From contig JAAEOP010001349.1 of assembly GCA_024223125.1 (NCBI GenBank), positions 1 to 10,562 on the forward strand: 10,562 nucleotides of DNA, read 5' to 3'. Below are positions 1 to 6,423 of this stretch, piece by piece; position 1 is the stretch's first letter, and each line of letters starts with the position of its first letter. Made by a program: the position numbers and the translations under genes. The notes under the pieces were generated by a model. The model searched no databases, had not been told where the DNA came from, and saw only the letters and a program-made list of their open reading frames with translations. Source of the stretch: Chloroflexota bacterium. GTDB taxonomy: Bacteria; Chloroflexota; Anaerolineae; Promineifilales; Promineifilaceae.

Positions 1-29
1 AATCACCCACTTACCTAATCACCTAAACC

Positions 30-127
30 TTATCGGAAATAAGAAATTGGACAGGATTTACGGGATTAACAGGATTATTTCATCCTGTTAACCTTGTTAA
101 TCCTGTCAAAAAAGTTGTTTCCGATAA
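30..127. repeat. Nested inverted-repeat element (REP/MITE-like)
   Basis: Two nested stems. The outer stem pairs 30-42 with 115-127 (core TTATCGGAAA with TTTCCGATAA, one G-U pair). The inner stem pairs 50-75 with 82-107 (22 of 26 positions match, most mismatches being G-U compatible) around a 6-base loop. The inner arms consist of variations on ACAGGATTAACAGGAT, which resembles an intergenic repeat I recall from many unrelated bacterial genomes (recollection, not a search). It lies just downstream of the dehydrogenase stop codon. There is no U-run after the stem on either strand, so it is not a standard terminator, although it could protect the 3' end of the transcript. Bases 1-29 hold only a degenerate ATCACC/TTACC-type repeat. 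Confidence 0.75.
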
Positions 128-137
128 TGTCTAATAT

Positions 138-1100
138 CTACCCAACAGCCGGTTCATTGAGGGCACGACCGTAATCATCCCCACGCAATACAGCCAACAC
201 CTTTTTGACGGCTAACGCTCCGGCGTGGTATTGAGCTTCGGCCGTGCTGGCTGCCAGATGGGGAGTAACGATGACGTTATCCATTTGCCGTAGGGGGCTG
301 TCTGCTGCCAGCGGTTCGGCCGTAAACGTATCCAGAGCCGCCCCCGCCAGATGGCCGGATTGCAAAGCAGTCGTTAATGCAGCTTCATCCAATAACGCTC
401 CTCGTGCCGTATTGACGATGAACGCCCCTGGTTTCATTTTGGCAATGACGGCCGCGTTGAGTATTTTCCGGGTGGCATCATTCAGCACCGCATGGAGAGA
501 GATGTACTCAGATCGGGCCAGAAGTTCATCCAGCGAGATAAGAGCTACATTGTATTGAGCGGCAAAATCAGCCTCAATAAAGGGATCATAAGCAATGACG
601 TTCATATCCATTGCATTGCAGATTTTAGCTACATACAGACCAATCCGCCCCAACCCAACCAGCCCAATAGTTTTACCGGCCAATTCAACGCCGGTGTACT
701 TTTTGCGATCCCAGGCGCCATTTCTCATCGAAACATACGCTTGCGGAATGTGCCGTGCCAGAGCTAGCAGTAAACCGATGGTATGTTCGCCGGTGGTGAC
801 GGTGATAGCGTCTGGTGTATTGACAATCAGAATGCCGTTTTCTGTTGCTGCCGAAATATCCACATTGTCTACACCTACACCGGCCCGCACCACCACTTTG
901 ACACGCGGTTTGGCGGCCGTCAAAATAGAAGCGTCTACCTTGACACTGCTGCGAACAACTATGCCATCATACTGGCCTACAATTGCCCGAAATTCATCTT
1001 GCGACGGCCGGGGTGCAATATCGAATTCAACATCTGTTTCCTGCTTTAATTCAGCCAGAACCACGGGATTTACATTGTCAGTAAAAAGAATACGAAACAT
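138..1100 (-). CDS. D-3-phosphoglycerate dehydrogenase-like 2-hydroxyacid dehydrogenase (short, no ACT domain)
   Basis: A 320-residue NAD-dependent D-2-hydroxyacid dehydrogenase, closest in style to SerA, which oxidises 3-phosphoglycerate to 3-phosphohydroxypyruvate in the cytoplasm as the first step of serine synthesis. Visible marks: the Rossmann motif GLGRIG (149-154) followed by the NAD-ribose aspartate in YDP (172); the catalytic Arg in NTARG (R233), Glu in AEP (E262) and His in TPHLAAST (H281); and the SerA-like segment RKKYTGVELAGKT. It ends after the catalytic core and lacks the regulatory ACT/ASB domains of long SerA forms. The frame is open a further 24 codons upstream, but those codons translate a hairpin. 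The ATG at 1100 has AAGGAAG seven bases upstream and the family-typical N-terminus FRILFTDN. Other members of the superfamily (hydroxypyruvate or phosphite dehydrogenase) remain possible, but SerA fits best. Confidence 0.88.
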   Translation of the reverse strand: MFRILFTDNVNPVVLAELKQETDVEFDIAPRPSQDEFRAIVGQYDGIVVRSSVKVDASILTAAKPRVKVVVRAGVGVDNVDISAATENGILIVNTPDAITVTTGEHTIGLLLALARHIPQAYVSMRNGAWDRKKYTGVELAGKTIGLVGLGRIGLYVAKICNAMDMNVIAYDPFIEADFAAQYNVALISLDELLARSEYISLHAVLNDATRKILNAAVIAKMKPGAFIVNTARGALLDEAALTTALQSGHLAGAALDTFTAEPLAADSPLRQMDNVIVTPHLAASTAEAQYHAGALAVKKVLAVLRGDDYGRALNEPAVG

Positions 1101-1107
1101 ATATACA

Positions 1108-1114
1108 CTTCCTT
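1108..1114 (-). promoter_or_regulatory. Shine-Dalgarno of the SerA-like gene
   Basis: AAGGAAG on the minus strand, seven bases before the ATG at 1100. It decides the start codon against the longer open frame that begins at 1172. Confidence 0.7.
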
Positions 1115-1146
1115 GTTGATATGAGTTAGTAATTGAGTAACTTAGT

Positions 1147-1174
1147 GATTGAGTAATTATCCAATTACTCAATC
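1147..1174. repeat. Perfect 12-bp hairpin with 4-base loop
   Basis: GATTGAGTAATT (1147-1158) pairs perfectly with AATTACTCAATC (1163-1174) around a 4-base loop. Further degenerate GAGTAA/TAGTAATT units lie at about 1120-1146. It sits in the leader of the SerA-like gene, 46 bases before the start codon. The architecture and loop resemble the hairpin at 2226-2257, suggesting a dispersed repeat family. Confidence 0.8.
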
Positions 1175-1196
1175 TTCAAAACTCCTTTGTTTTGAA
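1175..1196. repeat. Second hairpin abutting the first in the SerA-like leader
   Basis: TTCAAAAC (1175-1182) pairs with GTTTTGAA (1189-1196) across a 6-base loop. On the minus-strand RNA the loop reads AAAGGA. It directly adjoins the 1147-1174 hairpin without a spacer base, so the transcript leader would carry two stacked stem-loops. It is not followed by a U tract. Confidence 0.6.
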
Positions 1197-1234
1197 AAGT
1201 GCGGGGAGTGGAAAATTGTGGGATGAGCGACGGA

Positions 1235-1262
1235 ATTATAACAGGGGAACAATTTTGATCAA
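1235..1262 (-). promoter_or_regulatory. Likely sigma-70 promoter of the SerA-like gene
   Basis: On the minus strand the -35 is TTGATC (1262-1257), the spacer is 16 bases, and the -10 is TATAAT (1240-1235), preceded by TGT (1243-1241), which makes an extended -10. A start near 1228 gives a leader of roughly 128 bases before the ATG at 1100, containing both hairpins. This suggests the dehydrogenase can be transcribed separately from the upstream phosphatase, which ends at 1343. It is a pattern match only. Confidence 0.6.
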
Positions 1263-1342
1263 AGCAGCAATGTCAATATTCAAATTATTGCGGGCACAGG
1301 TGACAATGGCCGATCATCCATTTTCCTTGGGCGTCCAGAATT

Positions 1343-2206
1343 TCAGGTTGTACTTTCATTGGGCCGAGGATGAACAGTTTGATGTGCGGCCGTGACCGCA
1401 CGCTCAAATTTTGTTTTGAGTTGTTCATTATTAAATGTTAATGCTCCTGTTTGGATTAAGTGGTTTCCTTTATTAAATGCTTCCTGATGGAGGTTGTTTT
1501 GCAGCCGACTGCCGACGGCCGGGCCAGCAGCTAAGGCTAATAGGGGAGCTAGACTGTGGCTGTGCAGGAAGACGGGCGCATTTTTACGAACATGCGACCG
1601 TTCAACGACGCCGCCGAAACCGATAAACAGGTCTACGGCCGTACCCGCCAAAAGATCGCTGCGGCCATCGCCAATGAGAAGGGCGCGGCCGTTTTGCTTC
1701 CCCAATAACGTTTTGACGATTTGAGCTTTTCCATTGCTGACCGTGAGCGCCCCTTCTTCATAATCCAGATATTTGTGCGCCGCTTCCGACTTTTCCCACC
1801 AACGGCCGGAAAGACGGTCATAAGCTACATTCACCGCCCGAATATGTTCTCGCGGTACGCCAAGATAAAGGCCAAATTCTTCTACCGGTTCGGCCAACCC
1901 GCCGCTGATAATATAAACATGATGCCCCAGATATTGCAGGGCGGCAATGGTTTCTTTGGCGTCTTCTACAATATTGCGCTTGTATACCCGGCGAATTTCC
2001 TGAATTTGGGCGTGGGTGGGGCGGATGGCTTGCAGCCGTTTGGCATACACATCTTCCAGGTCGCGCTTACCATCCATGGCCGCATTGGTCAATACGCCTA
2101 CGCGCCACTTTTTCCCGACTGTTTCGGCCAGAATATCAATACCCTCAACAGTGGTGAGGGTGGAATCGCAATCAAAAAATACGTGCTTATATGGGGGCCA
2201 GCGCAT
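1343..2206 (-). CDS. SerB-like HAD-superfamily phosphatase (probable phosphoserine phosphatase)
   Basis: A 287-residue cytoplasmic HAD-IB type hydrolase. Motif I is VFFDCDSTLT, with nucleophile D12 and acid/base D14. Motif II is the serine in IISGG (S101), motif III the lysine in NGK (K160), and motif IV GDGRSDL (D180, D184), which binds magnesium. The DCDST form and overall layout match phosphoserine phosphatase, which removes phosphate from L-phosphoserine. About 50 residues after the core, from around 235, are not part of the usual fold and I do not recognise them. The frame stays open to a TTG at 2269 that overlaps the phnE stop, but those 21 codons translate a perfect hairpin, so the ATG at 2206, ten codons before motif I, is preferred. 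No Shine-Dalgarno precedes it. It is probably co-transcribed with phnE. Other small phosphomonoester substrates are possible. Confidence 0.82.
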   Translation of the reverse strand: MRWPPYKHVFFDCDSTLTTVEGIDILAETVGKKWRVGVLTNAAMDGKRDLEDVYAKRLQAIRPTHAQIQEIRRVYKRNIVEDAKETIAALQYLGHHVYIISGGLAEPVEEFGLYLGVPREHIRAVNVAYDRLSGRWWEKSEAAHKYLDYEEGALTVSNGKAQIVKTLLGKQNGRALLIGDGRSDLLAGTAVDLFIGFGGVVERSHVRKNAPVFLHSHSLAPLLALAAGPAVGSRLQNNLHQEAFNKGNHLIQTGALTFNNEQLKTKFERAVTAAHQTVHPRPNESTT

Positions 2207-2225
2207 GGGGATGAGATGGAGATTG

Positions 2226-2257
2226 GAGATTGAGAGATTACCCAATCTCTCAATCTC
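2226..2257. repeat. Perfect 14-bp hairpin between phnE and the phosphatase gene
   Basis: GAGATTGAGAGATT (2226-2239) pairs with AATCTCTCAATCTC (2244-2257) around a 4-base loop. It fills most of the 59-base gap between the phnE stop and the phosphatase ATG. The minus strand continues with CAATCTC/CATCTC-type units up to the start codon, so it is also a degenerate pyrimidine-rich tandem repeat. Confidence 0.8.
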
Positions 2258-2265
2258 TTCTTTAA

Positions 2266-4131
2266 TCAAATAATCCGTGTACGAATCTTACTGCTCAAAT
2301 AATCCAGTGAAATAACTACCACCGCAATCGCAATCATCATCACACTGGCCTGACGATAATTAAGCAGATTGATATTCTGTATCAGAACAAAACCAATACC
2401 GCCGCCGCCAGCAAAACCAATCACCGTCGAGAAACGCACATTAATATCCCAACGATACAGCGTAAAGGCGATAAAGGGAGGTACAATCTGGGGAATAACG
2501 GCAAACACGACCATTTGTATCCGGTTGGCGCCTGTGGCTGTAATGGCTTCAATCGGCCCTTCGGAGATACTTTCCACCTGTTCCGAGAACAGTTTTCCCA
2601 GAGCGGCAATGGTATGGATGGTAAGCGCCAACACACCGGCAAAGGGGCCAATTCCCACCCATACAGCAAATACAATCACATAAATCAGCGGTTCGATGGA
2701 GCGGATAAAATTCAGGAGACTGCGTAAAGCGGTGTAAATCGTCAGGCCAATAGGGAACTGCCGTTTGGGGTTTATTGAAAGGCCAACGACAAGCATAATG
2801 GCCGCGGCAATAAGCGCCGGATAGATTGTCCACAGTTGTGGTTCGTCAAACTGGTATAACCAGTTCAGAGCCGAGCCGATGGCGTAAATGAAGATAGCCC
2901 CGCCAATGGCCGAGACAATGCCAGTGAATATGCGCCCTGTGGTCACATTGTTACGCAAAATGGCTTCCTGCCCATATTTGCTGCCCAGCGACATCCCCAC
3001 CAATCCCAACAGAAGTCCGGTTATGAACGGGGAAAGGACCGTGATGCCTTCAGATAAGAAGGAGATAAACCGGGCCAGGAAAGCAGCGCCACCCAAGGAA
3101 CTTTCTATTGTTTTGCCAAATAAAATCCCTAAATAAGCCAGCAAAGCAATGGCAAAAAAGATGACAACCAAAATAAACATCACCCGCAGCCATTCGATGG
3201 AGCTAGAGAGTCTGGTTTGTTCCGCCTGAGATAATTTGAGAGGGGCGAATTTTAGGACGAGGCCAATAATCACCAGCAACCCGATGGCAATGCCCAAGCC
3301 GGTTAACACGTCATTGGTTAAGGCGCTGGCCAGTTGCAGCAGCCAGGCTGTAATATTAGACCCCAACGCATAGCCGATGAGCAAGCCAATAACGGCCGAA
3401 AGAATCGCCGCCAGAGGAAGCCCCACATTTTCCATCAGGTTGCGGGCGGCCATAAAAGCGACTGGGATAGCCAGGATGGTGCCGACTGTGGTAGCCATGA
3501 GAGCCAGCAGCACGGTTTCGATGATTTTTTCGATGGTGATTTTGGAGGCTTCGCTCAGGCCGATGATACCGGTTCCCAAAAAGCCGCCAGTCCGTGTTTT
3601 TTCTTCGATTTCAATGCGCTGTGGTTCTTCAGACGGCCGTATATCCGGCATCGTAAAATCAGCTTCAAAAGCGCCGTCCCCATCAGTTCTAAAGGAAGAA
3701 AGGGCGCGGGTGGTGGCTACATCCCCCGGTGGATACCAGCGGATGATACCATTAGTTTTGGGATTGAACCCCGTTCCCGTTATGGTGATGATATCTTGGG
3801 TGCTGCTGGCACAGTTGGGGGCGATGGTGGCAGTACGGCCGTCGTCCAAAGAAAATTCCGACCCCTTAATTTCCCCTTCACATGGCTGCCGAACAGCGAT
3901 ATTCATACTGCGCTTTTCTTCGTTAAATGTAAAAAAGTCTGGCCGGGCCAACGCCCGAATTACCCGTGTAGTCACTTCTTGCCGTTTTGGGTCTTGCGGC
4001 TCTGTAAAATTAATTTGGGTGACGTCAATGGCATACGCATATAAAACAAAAACGGCCGCAATCGCTACAAAAATGCCCACTGCTCGCAGCCAGGGGCGTC
4101 GGTTCTCATCGTTATTTTTTCTTGTCGCCAT
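2266..4131 (-). CDS. phnE: PhnE-type ABC permease, enlarged (621 aa)
   Basis: Inner-membrane permease of a phosphonate/phosphite/phosphate-type importer, partner of the adjacent PhnC ATPase and PhnD lipoprotein. The C-terminal part (about 465-621) is a standard PhnE core: VGIGPFAGVLALTIHT, LGKLFSEQVE, the EAA loop EAITATGANRIQ through VIPQ (528-548), FTLYRWDINVR and GGGGIG. A typical PhnE first helix, GTILAIPVAFMAARNL, lies at 217-232. Two things are extra. The N-terminus has a membrane anchor (about 15-35) and an extracytoplasmic domain (about 36-190) with an IPT/TIG-like strand pattern, ITITGTGFNP (115-124). About 230 hydrophobic residues (235-460), with several predicted helices, separate the first helix from the core. 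Usual PhnE proteins are near 260-290 residues. The start lies five bases after the phnC stop, implying translational coupling. The stop overlaps a rejected TTG. No frameshift is visible. Function is fairly sure; substrate is unknown. Confidence 0.88.
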   Translation of the reverse strand: MATRKNNDENRRPWLRAVGIFVAIAAVFVLYAYAIDVTQINFTEPQDPKRQEVTTRVIRALARPDFFTFNEEKRSMNIAVRQPCEGEIKGSEFSLDDGRTATIAPNCASSTQDIITITGTGFNPKTNGIIRWYPPGDVATTRALSSFRTDGDGAFEADFTMPDIRPSEEPQRIEIEEKTRTGGFLGTGIIGLSEASKITIEKIIETVLLALMATTVGTILAIPVAFMAARNLMENVGLPLAAILSAVIGLLIGYALGSNITAWLLQLASALTNDVLTGLGIAIGLLVIIGLVLKFAPLKLSQAEQTRLSSSIEWLRVMFILVVIFFAIALLAYLGILFGKTIESSLGGAAFLARFISFLSEGITVLSPFITGLLLGLVGMSLGSKYGQEAILRNNVTTGRIFTGIVSAIGGAIFIYAIGSALNWLYQFDEPQLWTIYPALIAAAIMLVVGLSINPKRQFPIGLTIYTALRSLLNFIRSIEPLIYVIVFAVWVGIGPFAGVLALTIHTIAALGKLFSEQVESISEGPIEAITATGANRIQMVVFAVIPQIVPPFIAFTLYRWDINVRFSTVIGFAGGGGIGFVLIQNINLLNYRQASVMMIAIAVVVISLDYLSSKIRTRII

Positions 4132-4136
4132 TGCGT

Positions 4137-4889
4137 TTACCCGATGCGTATGGCATCTTTCCCGTAAATTTCCTTAAAACGATTGTCGTCAATATCGGAT
4201 GGCAGCCCTTCAAAAACGAGCTGTCCTTCATTCAGAGCAATGACCCAATCTCCATATTGCTGTACCAGGTCTAAAAAGTGCAAACTACATAAAACAGACA
4301 TGCCGTCTTCCCGGTTAATCTGTTGTAGATGACCCATAATGCTGTGCGCCAAAACCGGGTCCAGGCTGGCTACCGGTTCATCTGCCAGAATTAATTCCGG
4401 GTCTTGCATTAAAGCGCGGGCAATGCCTACCCGCTGCTGTTGGCCGCCACTTAACTCGTCAGCCCGATTTTCTGCCTTTTCCCGAATACCGACTCGTTCC
4501 AGACTTTTATATGCCTTGTTCACATCTGCTTCTGGAAAACGGCCGAGAACACTAGCAATGGGATTGACGTACCCTAAACGGCCGCTTAACACATTTGTCA
4601 TCACTGTAGAGCGGGCCACCAGGTTAAAATGTTGGAAAATCATACCAATTCGGCGTCGCACTCGTCGCAATTCCTCCCCTTCCACATGGGAGATTTTGAT
4701 GTCGTTCCACCAAATTTCCCCTTCAGTTGGTTCAATTAAGCGGTTGATACAACGCAACAATGTGCTTTTGCCCGATCCGCTCAAGCCGACGACAGCTAAA
4801 AGTTGTCCATCCGGCACTTCAAAGCTGACATCACGTAAAGCGACCGTGCCGTCTTCATATACCTTTGTTAGATTTTTTACTCGTAGCAT
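4137..4889 (-). CDS. phnC: PhnC-type ABC transporter ATPase
   Basis: A 250-residue cytoplasmic ATPase that powers the PhnE permease. It shows Walker [10 protein letters not shown] (35-43), the Q-loop in FQHFNL, signature LSGGQQQR (146-153), Walker B LILADEP (166-172), the D-loop SLDP, and the PhnC-like H-loop segment SLHFLDL (H204). The PhnC-specific pattern of [21 protein letters not shown] and GRLG is clear. Family length is about 250, which matches the ATG at 4889 ([11 protein letters not shown]). The frame is open to 4973, but that extension runs through a repeat element. No Shine-Dalgarno is visible; the leader is pyrimidine-rich, ending CTATCTCCC before ATG. A gap of 181 bases separates it from phnD, while phnE follows after five bases. 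Confidence 0.92.
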   Translation of the reverse strand: MLRVKNLTKVYEDGTVALRDVSFEVPDGQLLAVVGLSGSGKSTLLRCINRLIEPTEGEIWWNDIKISHVEGEELRRVRRRIGMIFQHFNLVARSTVMTNVLSGRLGYVNPIASVLGRFPEADVNKAYKSLERVGIREKAENRADELSGGQQQRVGIARALMQDPELILADEPVASLDPVLAHSIMGHLQQINREDGMSVLCSLHFLDLVQQYGDWVIALNEGQLVFEGLPSDIDDNRFKEIYGKDAIRIG

Positions 4890-4928
4890 GGGAGATAGGG
4901 GAGTAGAAAAAAAGAAACCAAACAAGTA

Positions 4929-5038
4929 GATTTCAGTAGACCTAATATCTGCCACGAATTTCATAAATTTCACGAATTAAAAATCATTTTTCGTATCATT
5001 CGTAAAATTCGTGGCAAAAAATTAAATTTGCTGAAATT
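4929..5038. repeat. Nested inverted-repeat element between phnD and phnC
   Basis: The inner arms start with GCCACGAATTT (4951-4961) and are matched by AAATTCGTGGC (5005-5015): an 11-bp perfect stem that continues imperfectly inward through ACGAA-type units. An outer stem pairs ATTTCAG (4930-4936) with CTGAAAT (5031-5037) and is extended by wobble pairs to about 4939/5028. The GCCACGAATT core resembles a repeat I recall from many environmental bacterial genomes (not searched). It splits the transport operon and could act as a transcript-stabilising or attenuating structure after phnD. No U tract makes it a classic terminator. Confidence 0.7.
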
Positions 5039-5070
5039 GACTATAGCCCAGTTTCTTATTCATTAAAATA

Positions 5071-6300
5071 TTATTCGCCTAAGACATCTTCTTCGGTCAT
5101 GCCCAAAGCATTAATGAGGAAGCGTGTGGGATCAAAAGCCGAATCCAGCACCTGATCGGCGCCTGTCCAATTGTAGAAAGCGTCCGAACACAAGGTGACG
5201 GTTCCTTCCGGCGGTTCCTGGCAAGCGTCAGAGCCAGCATATGCAGATACGGCCTCCGAAATGTCCTGCGCCAGGGCCAGGGGAAACTCGGCTCCATAGG
5301 AGAGCGTGTCGTTGGGGATCTCGTCCGAAATGGTTAGGATGTGAGTCTCGTCGAAAATGGCTGGATAGGTTTCCATAGCCGATGATCGCGCATCCAAAAC
5401 CCGGTAACCACCTTCGTCAGGACCGCCGGCAACAAAGACACGGCCGGCTTCGGTACGTTCTGGAGCTACGTCGGCATCACGCCAGATTTCCGGATCATCC
5501 GCGGTGGGGTTCCAGCGATCATAATTGGGCAGCAGCGGCGGGCTAAAGAAGGAGGTGGCGAAATCAACATCACCCTGGGCTACAGCTAACATGGCGTTGG
5601 TATGGCCGCCTGTTTCTACGACTTCACCTGTTTCAATACCAGCGTCGGTCAGCATGGCACTGGGTACCAGGAAACCGGAGGTCGAGGTTACGCTGGGCGC
5701 GCCCCAAGTTTTACCGGCCAAATCTTCCAAAGATTCGATGCCGCTGTCATCGCGTACAACAATTTGCGCCCAATAAACCGGCCAACCGAAGCGCACGGAC
5801 GCCAGACCAACCTGGACGCCGCAGCGTTCATTGGCTAACACATAACCCAGCGCGGGGATGAAAGCAATGGTGTCGTCCGGGGAAGCGCACATGGATTCAA
5901 TGGTAGCGGCGTAGCTGGTAGGGACGCTGACTTCAAAATTGAGACCGGTGACAGCATTCAGCTCTGCGGCTAATGCCTCGCCGCCAGAAACAATGGCGTC
6001 GGCATCTACAGAAGGAACAAACAGCACTTGAATCGGCCGATCTTCTGAACCGAGATCTGCTTCTTCAACCATCACTTCTTCAGTGACAGTTTCTACTACG
6101 GTTTCCACCACAGTTTCAGTGACGACACGAGTGACTTCAACCGGTACTTCCACTTCTACTTCTACGGGTACTTCCACTTCTTCGGTAACGGTTTCAGTGA
6201 CGATGCGGGTCACTTCTACCGTTTGGGGTTGGCAGGCGATCAACAATGTTGTAAGCGCCAGCAAAGCAACAATAAGGCGTGTAAGACGTTTTTGACTCAT
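5071..6300 (-). CDS. phnD: PhnD-type substrate-binding lipoprotein
   Basis: A 409-residue lipoprotein, probably anchored outside the cytoplasmic membrane, that delivers substrate to the PhnCE transporter. It has an N-terminal signal with lipobox LIAC (C23). Residues 27-80 are a low-complexity Val/Glu/Thr linker (VTETV, VEVPVEV repeats) of the kind seen in Chloroflexota binding proteins. The periplasmic-binding fold runs from about 88 to the end. The PhnD family mark is the STSG motif (206-209) preceded by DLAGKTWGAPSV and followed by FLVPSAML. Four later cysteines (138, 160 and two near the C-terminus) could pair. Family substrates include phosphonates, phosphite and phosphate; no phn lyase or ptx gene is visible to decide. 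The start at 6300 has AGGAGG eight bases upstream. It is the first gene of the transport operon. Confidence 0.9.
   Translation of the reverse strand: MSQKRLTRLIVALLALTTLLIACQPQTVEVTRIVTETVTEEVEVPVEVEVEVPVEVTRVVTETVVETVVETVTEEVMVEEADLGSEDRPIQVLFVPSVDADAIVSGGEALAAELNAVTGLNFEVSVPTSYAATIESMCASPDDTIAFIPALGYVLANERCGVQVGLASVRFGWPVYWAQIVVRDDSGIESLEDLAGKTWGAPSVTSTSGFLVPSAMLTDAGIETGEVVETGGHTNAMLAVAQGDVDFATSFFSPPLLPNYDRWNPTADDPEIWRDADVAPERTEAGRVFVAGGPDEGGYRVLDARSSAMETYPAIFDETHILTISDEIPNDTLSYGAEFPLALAQDISEAVSAYAGSDACQEPPEGTVTLCSDAFYNWTGADQVLDSAFDPTRFLINALGMTEEDVLGE
6063..6220. repeat. Low-complexity coding repeat in the PhnD linker
   Basis: Degenerate short tandem units on the plus strand such as ACTTCTTC, GTGAC and GTTTC encode the VTETV/VEVPVEV linker. 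The open plus-strand frame of Thr/Ser-rich codons here is only the mirror of this repeat. Length variation between strains is likely. Confidence 0.6.
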
Positions 6301-6308
6301 GGGTGTTT

Positions 6309-6314
6309 CCTCCT
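6309..6314 (-). promoter_or_regulatory. Strong Shine-Dalgarno of phnD
   Basis: AGGAGG on the minus strand, eight bases before the ATG at 6300. It is the best ribosome-binding site in the window, in contrast to phnC and the phosphatase gene, which have none visible. Confidence 0.8.
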
Positions 6315-6379
6315 AAGGAATTTATGTTTGACCAGATATATTTGGCAACATATCTAATCATCTATTTAAGGACACGGGG

Positions 6380-6408
6380 ATTATAGCATGGTTACGGCCG
6401 TGAGCGAA
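6380..6408 (-). promoter_or_regulatory. Probable extended -10 promoter of the phn operon
   Basis: The minus strand carries TGC then TATAAT (6388-6380), an extended -10 with a perfect hexamer. The -35 is poor (TTCGCT at 17-base spacing). A start near 6373 would give a leader of about 73 bases with a small AGATAT/ATATCT stem (6334-6339 with 6350-6355). No Pho box or other operator was recognised. The promoter lies in the 123 bases between the TIR-STING stop and phnD. Confidence 0.55.
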
Positions 6409-6423
6409 CAATAGTCAATTGAA

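Noticed and set aside
138..1100. Phosphite dehydrogenase (PtxD)
   Set aside because: The context is suggestive, but segments such as RKKYTGVELAGKT and TPHLAASTAEAQ follow SerA, not PtxD.
1101..1172. N-terminal extension of the SerA-like protein
   Set aside because: Its codons translate a perfect hairpin, while the ATG at 1100 has a good Shine-Dalgarno and the family-typical N-terminus.
1192..1395. Plus-strand open frame of 67 codons between the phosphatase and dehydrogenase genes
   Set aside because: No ribosome site, overlaps the phosphatase 3' end and the minus-strand promoter, and resembles no family.
2207..2269. TTG start of the phosphatase overlapping the phnE stop
   Set aside because: No Shine-Dalgarno, and the intervening codons encode the 2226-2257 hairpin. 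Coupled initiation there is not excluded but is less likely.
3377..4177. Long open frame on the plus strand opposite phnE (266 codons)
   Set aside because: It lies antisense to the clearly recognisable PhnE N-terminal region, has no family features, and is explained by codon bias on the other strand.
4890..4973. N-terminal extension of PhnC
   Set aside because: It runs into the nested repeat and PhnC proteins begin near the MLRVKNL position; no ribosome site supports the longer form.
6083..6295. Thr/Ser/Val-rich open frame on the plus strand
   Set aside because: It is the mirror of the repetitive linker codons of phnD.
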